Made by a program: the position numbers and the translations under genes. From Streptomyces sp. WAC 01529 (lineage in GTDB: Bacteria > Actinomycetota > Actinomycetes > Streptomycetales > Streptomycetaceae): a DNA stretch of 64,000 nt. Under the pieces are notes generated by a model. That model was not told where the DNA came from, searched no databases, and worked only from the letters and a program-made list of their open reading frames with translations. The first letter of the stretch is position 1. Each line of letters starts with the position of its first letter. This document shows positions 15,150-21,447 of this stretch, in pieces. The stretch lies in assembly GCF_003945545.1 (NCBI RefSeq), contig NZ_CP029617.1, positions 2,801,001-2,865,000 of the forward strand, read 5' to 3'.

Positions 15150-16238
15150 GTGAAGAATCGTAGCCATCCCCCGGCGGCTGAAACGCCGCCGTTGATCCCG
15201 GGCATCCGGTACCGGCTCGAAGAGCGCACGCGCACCGTGACGACCGACATCAACGGCGAGCCCCGTGAGACGCCCGAGACGTATCACGTCTACGTGCCCG
15301 TGCCGCCGCGCGACTTCGACCGCGTGCTGCTCGTCGGTGTCGGGACGGTCGCCGTCGCCGTCACTGCGCTGTCGATCACGTGGTCGACGGCGAGTATCGG
15401 TGATCTGCTCGGCGCCGTCGTGATCTCCGTGATCGCCTATGGCGCGGCCGCCGTATTCGACTCCGCGTGGCTCGCGTGCATGGCGATCGAGTGGCTCGAG
15501 CGGTACGACCAGGACCGCGCGAAGGTTGCCCGCACGGCGAGTTGGGTGTGCCTTGCCCTCGCCGTCGTCGCAATCGTCGCGCACGGCTACATTCGCGGCG
15601 ACCGCGTCGCCGGCTACGTCGGCGGCGCCGTCTCGGTGATCGCTAAAGGGCTGTGGGTCGTCGTGATGCGGCACTTCGCCGTGCCGCTCGGCGAGGGCCC
15701 GCGGGCATGGCTGCAACAGCGCCGACAGGAGATCGCCGCCGAGCGCGCGATCAGTGCCGAAGTGCAGCGCCTCGACGGTGCGCGGGCGTACCACTCCGCG
15801 GTGTACGGACCGACCGCCGCAACCGCGCAGCAGCTCGTCGAGGCGCAACCCGTACCGGAGTTGACGCACGATGCGCCCCCGCCGCCCCCGCCCGCCGCAC
15901 CGCCGCACAGTGAGGCGCCGCACACACCGCCGCCCGTCATCCCACCGACGCACCCCGCCGACGAAGAGACGCAGCGCCCCCGCGAAGAGAAGCCAACCGC
16001 TCTCGACGCCATGAACGCGACGATCGACGCTGCCCTCGCCGTGTCCGGGCTGTCGAAGGCCGATGCAGTGCGGCGCGTCCGTGATGCGCTGCCGACGCTG
16101 AGCTCAGTGCAGATCGCCGAGCACCTCACGCGCCGCGGGTGGGAGACGACCGACGGCTACGTGCGCACGGTCAACTCGCGCGACGCTCAGAAGCCACAGC
16201 CCAAGAAGCGACCCGAGCCGAACGGTCCCTACCTCTAA
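15150..16238 (+). CDS. Four-helix membrane protein with C-terminal helical domain (Sec31-annotated/Spd-like)
   Basis: 362 residues from GTG 15150. Four hydrophobic segments lie between about residues 58 and 170 (LLVGVGTVAVAVTALSI, LGAVVISVIAYGAAAVF, WVCLALAVVAIVAHGY, AGYVGGAVSVIAKGLW). A helical stalk, a Pro-rich linker (PPPPPPAAPP) and a C-terminal helical domain at about 290-350 (GLSKADAVRRVRDALPTL, then HLTRRGWETTDGYVRTV) follow, the last resembling a winged helix. I recall such proteins next to transfer genes in actinomycete integrative elements, where they are annotated protein transporter Sec31 or Spd-like. A role in a phage is unknown. Confidence 0.6.
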   Translation: MKNRSHPPAAETPPLIPGIRYRLEERTRTVTTDINGEPRETPETYHVYVPVPPRDFDRVLLVGVGTVAVAVTALSITWSTASIGDLLGAVVISVIAYGAAAVFDSAWLACMAIEWLERYDQDRAKVARTASWVCLALAVVAIVAHGYIRGDRVAGYVGGAVSVIAKGLWVVVMRHFAVPLGEGPRAWLQQRRQEIAAERAISAEVQRLDGARAYHSAVYGPTAATAQQLVEAQPVPELTHDAPPPPPPAAPPHSEAPHTPPPVIPPTHPADEETQRPREEKPTALDAMNATIDAALAVSGLSKADAVRRVRDALPTLSSVQIAEHLTRRGWETTDGYVRTVNSRDAQKPQPKKRPEPNGPYL

Positions 16239-16256
16239 GCCAGGAAGGGGCACGTC

Positions 16257-16427
16257 GTGCTCGTCGCTCTCGCCGTCGCGTACTTCGCGCTGTCTGCGGC
16301 CGCCGCCTTCGTTGGCCTCGTCCGCATCGCTCCCCGCCGCGACCCCGGGCTCTACGCCGGGCCGGTCGCCGGGACGACCGCCGTCATTCTCACGTTTCTC
16401 GCGCTCGGCGCGAGCTTGTACCGCTGA
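16257..16427 (+). CDS. Very small two-helix membrane protein
   Basis: 56 residues from GTG 16257 with AGGAAGGGG upstream. Two hydrophobic helices (VALAVAYFALSAAAAFVGLV and VAGTTAVILTFLALGASL) are separated by a short basic loop. It sits between two larger membrane genes in a gap that otherwise has no gene. Small hydrophobic Spd-type spread proteins of Streptomyces elements look similar, but so do many unrelated proteins. Confidence 0.55.
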   Translation: MLVALAVAYFALSAAAAFVGLVRIAPRRDPGLYAGPVAGTTAVILTFLALGASLYR

Positions 16428-16434
16428 GGTCACC

Positions 16435-17013
16435 ATGTCGAAGAACGAGATCACCCCGAGCGCGGTGTACCCCGCCGGGACGCCGATCCCGACCGCCCCG
16501 CCCCTGCCGGCGGCGCCCGCCGGCTCGACCAACCTGCCTCCGTGGCGCACCGCCGCCGCACCGCCCCCGCCCCCGCCGCCCCCTGCACCGCAGCACCCCG
16601 TGCCGGCCCCCGACCCGGGCCCGATCGAGCACCGCGTGACCGTCGAGCTCGTCTACCCCGAGCAGCCCGAACCCGAGCCCGAGCTCGGCCGTTGGGCCCG
16701 GCTGTGGGCAGCGTTCACGGACCACGTGAAGCCGTGGCAGGCGCTCGTCGCGCTCGGCGCCGCGGTGCTCCCGATCCCGTGGACCGGCTACAGCGCCGCG
16801 ACGACGTGGGCGTACACGATGCATGAGGCACGCGAGATGCACGTCGGGCTCGGCTACACCCTCGCGTTCGGCGTGTTCGCGATCGCTGTGCGGCGCTTCA
16901 CCGCGCACCGCGGCGTCGTGGCGCTGTGGGCGGTCGCCGTGACCGGCATCGGACTCTTCGGCGCGACCGATTGGTACGACGCCGTCGCCGCGATCACGGG
17001 GGTTCACCGATGA
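16435..17013 (+). CDS. Membrane protein with Pro-rich cytoplasmic N-terminus
   Basis: 192 residues from ATG 16435. Residues 10-75 are Pro/Ala-rich and probably disordered. Three hydrophobic segments follow between about 100 and 185 (WQALVALGAAVLPIPWTG, VGLGYTLAFGVFAIAV, VALWAVAVTGIGLFGA). Part of the tightly packed membrane-gene run 15150-18169. Not confidently assigned. Confidence 0.6.
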   Translation: MSKNEITPSAVYPAGTPIPTAPPLPAAPAGSTNLPPWRTAAAPPPPPPPPAPQHPVPAPDPGPIEHRVTVELVYPEQPEPEPELGRWARLWAAFTDHVKPWQALVALGAAVLPIPWTGYSAATTWAYTMHEAREMHVGLGYTLAFGVFAIAVRRFTAHRGVVALWAVAVTGIGLFGATDWYDAVAAITGVHR

Positions 17014-17519
17014 ACGTCGCGGTGAATCTGGGGGGCATCGCGATCGCCCTCGCGATCTTGTGGCTCAACTTCCGCAAGTGGTGGAAGGGCAACCGCGACC
17101 CGAAAGAGCTCGTGCCCTACGGGGCCGGCTCGGCGCTCGGCTCGCTCTCGACGATCTGCGTTGGTGGGGCGCTCGGTTGGGGAGCTTCCGGCATCGCGGG
17201 TCTGTTCTCGAGCGCCGGCAGCAAGGGCGTACAGACGACGACCGGCACGAGCGGCGCGGCGACCCTGCCGACGGGTCGCATGGGCACACTCACCCCCGAG
17301 GGGGCAGTGATCACGTGCCTAGTCCTCGTCGGCGTGATCGCCCTGTACAAGACGTCGGGGAAGCTCGAGAAGCGCAGGATCGTCGGCGGGGTGATCACGT
17401 TCGCGATCCTCGGGTTCCTGCCCGGCGTTGCGGCGCTGCTCGCGTGGTGGCCCGACGCCGTGAACTGGGCAGGGGCGAAGGTGCTCGAGGTCGCGAGCAA
17501 GGGCGGCGAGGCACTGTGA
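17010..17519 (+). CDS. Membrane protein of the same cluster
   Basis: 169 residues. An N-terminal hydrophobic helix (VNLGGIAIALAILWLNF), a middle Gly/Ala-rich hydrophobic segment near 50-65, and two further helices (VITCLVLVGVIALYK, VGGVITFAILGFLPGVAALLAWW). It overlaps both neighbours by 4 bp. Unknown function; co-expressed with the adjacent membrane proteins. Confidence 0.6.
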   Translation: MNVAVNLGGIAIALAILWLNFRKWWKGNRDPKELVPYGAGSALGSLSTICVGGALGWGASGIAGLFSSAGSKGVQTTTGTSGAATLPTGRMGTLTPEGAVITCLVLVGVIALYKTSGKLEKRRIVGGVITFAILGFLPGVAALLAWWPDAVNWAGAKVLEVASKGGEAL

Positions 17520-18169
17520 AGCAGCAGATCGCACGCGCCGCCGGCCGCCTCGCCGAGCGCCAAGTCGACGGGTGGCTCGGCGAAGGTCTCGAGGCCACAT
17601 GGCAGCGCTTCGCCGGCGGCATCACCGCATGGGTGCGAGCCGGCCGCCGAGACGACCTCGACGGGTGGAAAGCCGCCCTCGGGCCGCTCTTCCGACTCGC
17701 GGTGCTCGGCGGGCTCGGGTACATCGTGTGGTCACTCGTGAGGCGTTGGCCGTGGCTGCTGTGGCTGCTGCTCGCCGCCGCCCTCGGTGCCGCATGGAAG
17801 GCGACCCACAAGCGCCCCGCCGAGGACGTCGTCGAGGACACCGAGAACACCCCCGCCGAGCAGTCCCCCGAAGAGCGTCGCGCGGCCGCCGAGCAAGCCT
17901 TCGTCGACTACGTCGTCGCCTCGATCGGAGAGGCGAAGGGCGTGCACCTCTCGACCCTCGCCGAGGGGCTCGACCGACCCGGCTATCTGCCCGGCTGGGG
18001 AGTGCCCGAAGTGCGCGCGCAGTTGGGCGCCCTCAACATCCCCTGTCGGCGGTCCGTGAAGGTGCGCGATGCGGCCGGGAAATGGGCGGTCGCGTGGGGT
18101 GTCCACCGGGACGACGTACCGGCGCTCAACACCCCTTCCCCGGTCGAGGACGACGAGGCAGCCGCGTAG
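17516..18169 (+). CDS. Membrane protein with C-terminal winged-helix-like domain
   Basis: 217 residues from GTG 17516. Two closely spaced hydrophobic segments at about 63-95 (LGGLGYIVWSLVRRW and LLWLLLAAALGAAW) are followed by an acidic linker and then a C-terminal domain at 122-205 (FVDYVVASIGEAKGVHLSTL, then VPEVRAQLGALNIP and a beta hairpin). That pattern fits a winged helix. Like the first gene of the cluster, it would hold a nucleic-acid-binding-type domain at the membrane. Confidence 0.6.
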   Translation: MKQQIARAAGRLAERQVDGWLGEGLEATWQRFAGGITAWVRAGRRDDLDGWKAALGPLFRLAVLGGLGYIVWSLVRRWPWLLWLLLAAALGAAWKATHKRPAEDVVEDTENTPAEQSPEERRAAAEQAFVDYVVASIGEAKGVHLSTLAEGLDRPGYLPGWGVPEVRAQLGALNIPCRRSVKVRDAAGKWAVAWGVHRDDVPALNTPSPVEDDEAAA

Positions 18170-18172
18170 CGG

Positions 18173-18247
18173 TCTACCTGCCGCTCTACCTGCGGTTCTA
18201 CCGCCGATCTACCTCTATCTACCCCGGTCTACCGGGGTCGATCTACC
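18173..18247 (+). repeat. Seven phased TCTACC repeats (iteron-like array)
   Basis: TCTACC occurs at 18173, 18185, 18197, 18208, 18218, 18228 and 18242. The spacings are 12, 12, 11, 10, 10 and 14 bp, close to one helical turn, so most sites face the same side of the DNA. Positions 18222-18237 also form a perfect inverted repeat (CCCCGGT, CT, ACCGGGG). The array fills the gap between genes and is not explained by coding. Candidate replication origin, centromere-like or regulatory site. Confidence 0.75.
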
Positions 18248-18333
18248 TCACTGACCCCCGGGGCAGCCGACAGCTTGGCGGCATCGCGGCCGCCCCGGGT
18301 CACCTATCCCACGAAGAGACAGGACGACCCATC

Positions 18334-18531
18334 ATGGCAAAGGACAAGATCGATCCGGGCACGTTCGGCGGAGAATGGACCCGACCGCCCTCGCACGGGC
18401 GCGGCCGGTCCATGCGCGAGCTGCGAGATCGCGCGAGCTTCGACAACGAGCCGTCGACGGGCTGCGGTTCGGTGCTGCTCGTCGCACTCGTCGCCGTAGG
18501 TCACCTCGCATGGCGAGCGACGAAGAAGTAG
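18334..18531 (+). CDS. Small tail-anchored membrane protein
   Basis: 65 residues from ATG 18334 with GAAGAGACAGGA upstream. The N-terminus is hydrophilic, and one C-terminal hydrophobic helix (GSVLLVALVAVGHLAWRAT) is followed by KK, giving a tail-anchored topology. Not recognised. It is the first gene after the phased repeats. Confidence 0.5.
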   Translation: MAKDKIDPGTFGGEWTRPPSHGRGRSMRELRDRASFDNEPSTGCGSVLLVALVAVGHLAWRATKK

Positions 18532-18600
18532 GTACACCGCGGCGGTTGGCGCTCCGTCCGCTACTGCCGGGCGGGGCGCGGCCGCGAGAGGATAGGGACC

Positions 18601-18801
18601 ATGGCGAAGAAGATCGAGCACGAGGCAGCCGACAACGGCATGACCCTCGACGAGGTGTCAGCGTTCGTCGCCGACGCCTTCGCGAGTGGGGCGAAGGGCG
18701 ACGAGATCGTGCACGCTGCTGTCACCCTGCGGCAACGGTTGCGCTCGGCGCGCGTGAACGTTCCGGTGCAGCCCGAGGACCGGCCGCACGTCGAGAAGTA
18801 G
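18601..18801 (+). CDS. Small helical hypothetical protein
   Basis: 66 residues, charged and helical (MTLDEVSAFVADAFASGAKG, then IVHAAVTLRQRLRS), from ATG 18601 with GAGAGGATAGGG upstream. Not recognised. Last gene before the 482-bp gene-poor stretch. Confidence 0.55.
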   Translation: MAKKIEHEAADNGMTLDEVSAFVADAFASGAKGDEIVHAAVTLRQRLRSARVNVPVQPEDRPHVEK

Positions 18802-18835
18802 GGGCGAACGCCCGCGGAATCAGGGCGCTTTGCGT

Positions 18836-18868
18836 GGCGAATCGTGCCGGAATCCGAGACGATTCGCC
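18836..18868 (+). terminator. Hairpin after the early/middle genes
   Basis: GGCGAATCGT at 18836-18845 pairs with ACGATTCGCC at 18859-18868 (10 bp, 13-nt loop), 34 bp past the stop at 18801 and followed by CGCGAAAAAT. It may terminate transcription or be a structural element of the origin-like region. Confidence 0.4.
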
Positions 18869-19129
18869 CGCGAAAAATCTGCGATCCCCGGACGAGTGCG
18901 CAGGTCACGCCATTCTGTCCCCGGGGGACTCCCTCGGGACCTCGCGCGCGCGTGCTCCCCTCCACTCCACTCCCTACAGGTGGCGGACGTAGAGAGCACA
19001 CGTACCGGCAGTGCCACGCGCACGAGCGCGACACGCACTCTCTGCAACCCCCATGACTTGACGTAACTGATCACGTGTCGCACCCTGTTCGAACAGGCCC
19101 GGTATGCCCGGACACTGGCAGACCCCCGC

Positions 19130-19162
19130 AACGCCCCCCGACGGATCACCCCGGGGGGCGTT
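19130..19162 (+). terminator. Strong terminator before the late genes
   Basis: AACGCCCCCCG at 19130-19140 and CGGGGGGCGTT at 19152-19162 form a perfect 11-bp stem with an 11-nt loop. No T tract follows. It separates the early/middle transcript from the packaging genes that start at 19284. Confidence 0.65.
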
Positions 19163-19283
19163 CGCATGTCCACCCCCGAGCACCGCGCAGCGCGGGACAA
19201 CACACGATCAAGTGCGGGTCGCTGGCTGCGCCCCCGCCCTGCGCGGTACCAACGCCCACCCTTCCGAGAGGACCCTCGCACCC

Positions 19284-19544
19284 ATGCGCGTACGCCTCAC
19301 GGACGGGACACGCGAGGTAGAGATCAGGACCGACGGCAGCACCGACGACCCCGCACTGCTGCGGCAGATCGAACGCACCGCCCGCCGGCTGCTCGACGCC
19401 ATGCCCGCACCACCCCACACCACGAGCCCTACCCCCTTCGGGTTCGGCAGGCAGCTCGACCTCGACCGCGTTGCCCTCGACTCCACCCTCGAGCGCAGCG
19501 ACCAGGACGAGGACGACCTCGACGACGAGGACGACGAGACATGA
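19284..19544 (+). CDS. Small acidic hypothetical protein
   Basis: 86 residues from ATG 19284 with GAGAGGACC upstream, which excludes the longer frame from 19104 that runs through the terminator. The N-terminus is beta-like (MRVRLTDGTREVEIRTDG) and the C-terminus runs into an Asp/Glu tail. First gene of the HNH-terminase block; not recognised. Confidence 0.55.
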   Translation: MRVRLTDGTREVEIRTDGSTDDPALLRQIERTARRLLDAMPAPPHTTSPTPFGFGRQLDLDRVALDSTLERSDQDEDDLDDEDDET

Positions 19545-19720
19545 CGCAGACGATCGTGACCATGCCCGTCCGCATCCGAGTCGGCAACGGGCCCGAGCTT
19601 GAGATCGGCGAGGTCGACCTCGACGGTCCCGACGTACGGCCGGCGCTCGCCCGATTCCTCCGAGCAGCAGCCGACTACCTCGACCCCGAAGCACGCGAAC
19701 GAGCCGAGCATGAGCGGTAA
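19541..19720 (+). CDS. Small hypothetical protein
   Basis: 59 residues starting MTQTIVTMPVRIRVGNG at ATG 19541, overlapping the previous stop by 4 bp, and ending 11 bp inside the HNH gene. It shares a beta-strand start and the length class of its upstream neighbour, so the two may be related. No family recognised. Confidence 0.5.
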   Translation: MTQTIVTMPVRIRVGNGPELEIGEVDLDGPDVRPALARFLRAAADYLDPEARERAEHER

Positions 19721-20006
19721 GTGGGAAGGCAGCACACGAAGGCACGAGCTGCCCGACGACTGGCCACAACGACGCGCATACGTCCTCGCACGCGACGAAC
19801 ACCGTTGCCGATGGCACGAGCACAGCACCGTGTGCGGGCAGGCAGCGACCGACGTCGACCACATCAGGCCCGGCAACGACCACCGGTACGAGAACCTGCA
19901 AGCGCTGTGCAGCGAACACCACGCGATCAAGAGCTCGCGCGAGGGCAACGAGGCCCCGCGGGTCACCCGTTGGCGCCCGGTCGAGCGACACCCCGGACTG
20001 CTGTGA
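19710..20006 (+). CDS. HNH homing-type/packaging endonuclease
   Basis: 98 residues from ATG 19710. The HNH core DVDHIRPGNDHRYENLQALCSE-HH is complete: the DH pair near residues 53-54, Asn near 65 and His near 73. Short HNH proteins beside terminase genes assist cos cleavage in several siphoviruses; here it lies about 0.9 kb before the small terminase gene. It is preceded by CDEHRCRWHEH-like Cys/His residues that could stabilise the fold. Confidence 0.85.
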   Translation: MSGKWEGSTRRHELPDDWPQRRAYVLARDEHRCRWHEHSTVCGQAATDVDHIRPGNDHRYENLQALCSEHHAIKSSREGNEAPRVTRWRPVERHPGLL

Positions 20007-20296
20007 AGCGAGCGCCGCAGCCGATCGAGCCCCCCCGACCCCCCCTGGGGGGTGACTCCCCTCCCCCCGGCTCTCTGAGCCCCGGGAGGTGCTGCGGCGC
20101 TCCGTGCGTATGAAACGCCGAGATTTCGGGGCACGGTGCCCCCTGGGCTGCCCGTGGGCGGACGGGCAGGGGTCGGGGAGGGTGATTCGATGGCGCGGCG
20201 GTAGGGCGCCGCACAGCGCCTCTCACCCCCTCGACCTCCATTGACATTTGATGAATGCGCAGGTCAGAGCGCTAAAAGCGTTACATCTGCGGTAGA
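20007..20296 (+). other. Intergenic region with several strong hairpins
   Basis: 290 bp without a credible gene. It contains an A-C7/G6-T hairpin at 20038-20053, a near-perfect palindrome GGGGCAC-G-GTGCCCC at 20128-20142, a TTGACA hexamer at 20241-20246 and TAGAAT at 20293-20298. The last two are 46 bp apart and cannot form one promoter. It is a candidate cos or late-promoter region, but neither is proven. Confidence 0.45.
20038..20053 (+). terminator. GC-rich hairpin after the HNH gene
   Basis: ACCCCCC and GGGGGGT pair around CT. It lies 32 bp after the HNH stop at 20006. Likely terminator or packaging-site structure. Confidence 0.4.
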
Positions 20297-20884
20297 ATGG
20301 TGAGCATGAACCCGGGCCGCTGCGAGCACTGCGACGAGCCGCTGCGCATCACCGCGCGGCGGCACGCCCGGTACTGCGGCGCTACGTGCCGAGTCGCGGC
20401 GCATCGCGCCCGCCGCACCCTGCCCGACGAGCTCACGAGCCGGCCCCGATGGGTGCGGCGCACCTCGGCGAAGGTCCCGATCACGGTCGGCGGCGAGCCG
20501 GCGAGCAGCACCGACCCCGAGACGTGGTCGCGCTACCGCGACGCGGTGAAGTCGCCCGTCGGCGCCGGGCTCGGGTTCGTCCTCGACGGCGACGGGCTCG
20601 TGTGCCTCGACCTCGATCACTGCCTGTACGGCGACCGGGTTGCCCCGTGGGCTCAGCGCATCCTCGACGAGGTCGGCCCGACGTGGGTCGAGCGCTCGGT
20701 GTCCGGCGACGGGCTGCATGTGTGGGGGCTCGGCGAGCTGCCGCAGGGACGGCGCATCACGGTCGGGACCGGGACGGTCGAGCTCTACGGCACGGGCCGG
20801 TACATCGCAGTTACGGGCGACACATGGGGCGGCACGCCTCGCCGGCTCGGTGACCTCACCGAGGTCATTCACGAACTGCTGTAG
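20297..20884 (+). CDS. Stand-alone primase-polymerase (AEP) N-terminal domain protein with zinc finger
   Basis: 195 residues from ATG 20297 (ATG 20306 also possible). Cys9, Cys12, Cys27 and Cys31 form a small zinc finger. The rest matches the bifunctional primase/polymerase N-terminal domain: DxD at Asp105/Asp107 (LDLDHC), the SxH motif at SVSGDGLH (His141), and VELYGTGRYIAVTG near 161-174. AEP proteins make primers or short DNA stretches. Normally such a domain is fused to a helicase; here it stands alone among packaging genes. Whether it primes DNA or has another role is open. Confidence 0.75.
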   Translation: MVSMNPGRCEHCDEPLRITARRHARYCGATCRVAAHRARRTLPDELTSRPRWVRRTSAKVPITVGGEPASSTDPETWSRYRDAVKSPVGAGLGFVLDGDGLVCLDLDHCLYGDRVAPWAQRILDEVGPTWVERSVSGDGLHVWGLGELPQGRRITVGTGTVELYGTGRYIAVTGDTWGGTPRRLGDLTEVIHELL

Positions 20885-20888
20885 CGCT

Positions 20889-20923
20889 CCCGACACGGGC
20901 GCGCTCGGCGCACCCGACACGGG
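20889..20923 (+). repeat. Pair of CCCG-ACA-CGGG mini stem-loops
   Basis: CCCGACACGGG occurs at 20889-20899 and 20913-20923 in the short gap before the small terminase ribosome site. The same unit recurs twice before the scaffold gene (25389-25431). The 4-bp stem and ACA loop are identical each time. Confidence 0.6.
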
Positions 20924-20934
20924 AGGTAGGACCG

Positions 20935-21447
20935 ATGGCAGTCACGGGGCGCAAGCCGAAGGACGGGCCGAAGCGCAACCGCGTCGCCGCGGTGCACGAC
21001 TGGACGAGCGTCGTCGACGAGCCGTACGACGGGTCGCGGCCCGAGCTGCCCGAAGCTCGTCGGGTCGAGTGGACCGAGCGCGAGCTCGGCCGGTGCTCCG
21101 AGATGCAGCCGTTGCAGCGGCTCACCCGTGTGTGGTGGGACAGGGTCGCCGCGATGCCGCACTGCGTGCTGTGGTCCGACGCCGATTGGCAGTTCGCGAT
21201 CACGACCGCCATGGTCGCCGACGCGGTGTTCGCCGGCGACGTTCGCCTCGCGGGCGAGCTGCGCATGCGCGAGCGCGTGCTCGGCACGACCCTCGACGCG
21301 CGGCGAGATCTCCGTATCCGGTACGTGCCGCTCGAGGACGAGTCGGCCGACGAGGACGAGGTGACCACAGCCGGCCGTACCGATCCGGTGCGCAAGGTAA
21401 CCCGGCTGTCGGACCGCCGGGCTCGGCTGACCGCCGATGCCCCGTGA
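20935..21447 (+). CDS. Terminase small subunit
   Basis: 170 residues from ATG 20935 with GGAGGTAGG upstream. A basic N-terminus (GRKPKDGPKRNR), WTERELGRCSEM and a helical DNA-binding middle are typical of actinophage small terminases, and it overlaps the large-subunit gene by 11 bp. It would recognise the packaging site and load the large subunit. Identification rests mostly on position and composition. Confidence 0.75.
   Translation: MAVTGRKPKDGPKRNRVAAVHDWTSVVDEPYDGSRPELPEARRVEWTERELGRCSEMQPLQRLTRVWWDRVAAMPHCVLWSDADWQFAITTAMVADAVFAGDVRLAGELRMRERVLGTTLDARRDLRIRYVPLEDESADEDEVTTAGRTDPVRKVTRLSDRRARLTADAP

Larger units (their letters stand above)
18802..19283 (+). other. Gene-poor control/origin/packaging-candidate region
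   Basis: 482 bp with no credible gene. It holds, in order, a 10-bp-arm inverted repeat (18836-18845 with 18859-18868), a diverged copy of the initiator-gene linker (about 18850-19010, including ACTCC repeats at 18960-18973), a 14-bp palindrome CCTGTTCGAACAGG (19084-19097) and a strong terminator (19130-19162). It precedes the HNH-terminase block, where cos sites of related phages often lie, but no cos sequence can be named from this sequence. Confidence 0.6.

Noticed and set aside
18375..18992. Real gene encoding the SPGDS/PLHS segment
   Set aside because: The frame runs out of phase through two better small genes and lacks a start with a ribosome site; only its end resembles the initiator linker, so it is treated as a diverged copy.
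19084..19097. SOS/LexA box
   Set aside because: The palindrome CCTGTTCGAACAGG has the GTTCGAAC core but lacks the 4-nt spacer of the actinobacterial box TCGAAC-N4-GTTCGA.
20241..20298. Sigma-70-type promoter for the primase-polymerase gene
   Set aside because: TTGACA and TAGAAT are 46 bp apart; no acceptable partner hexamer lies 16-18 bp from either.
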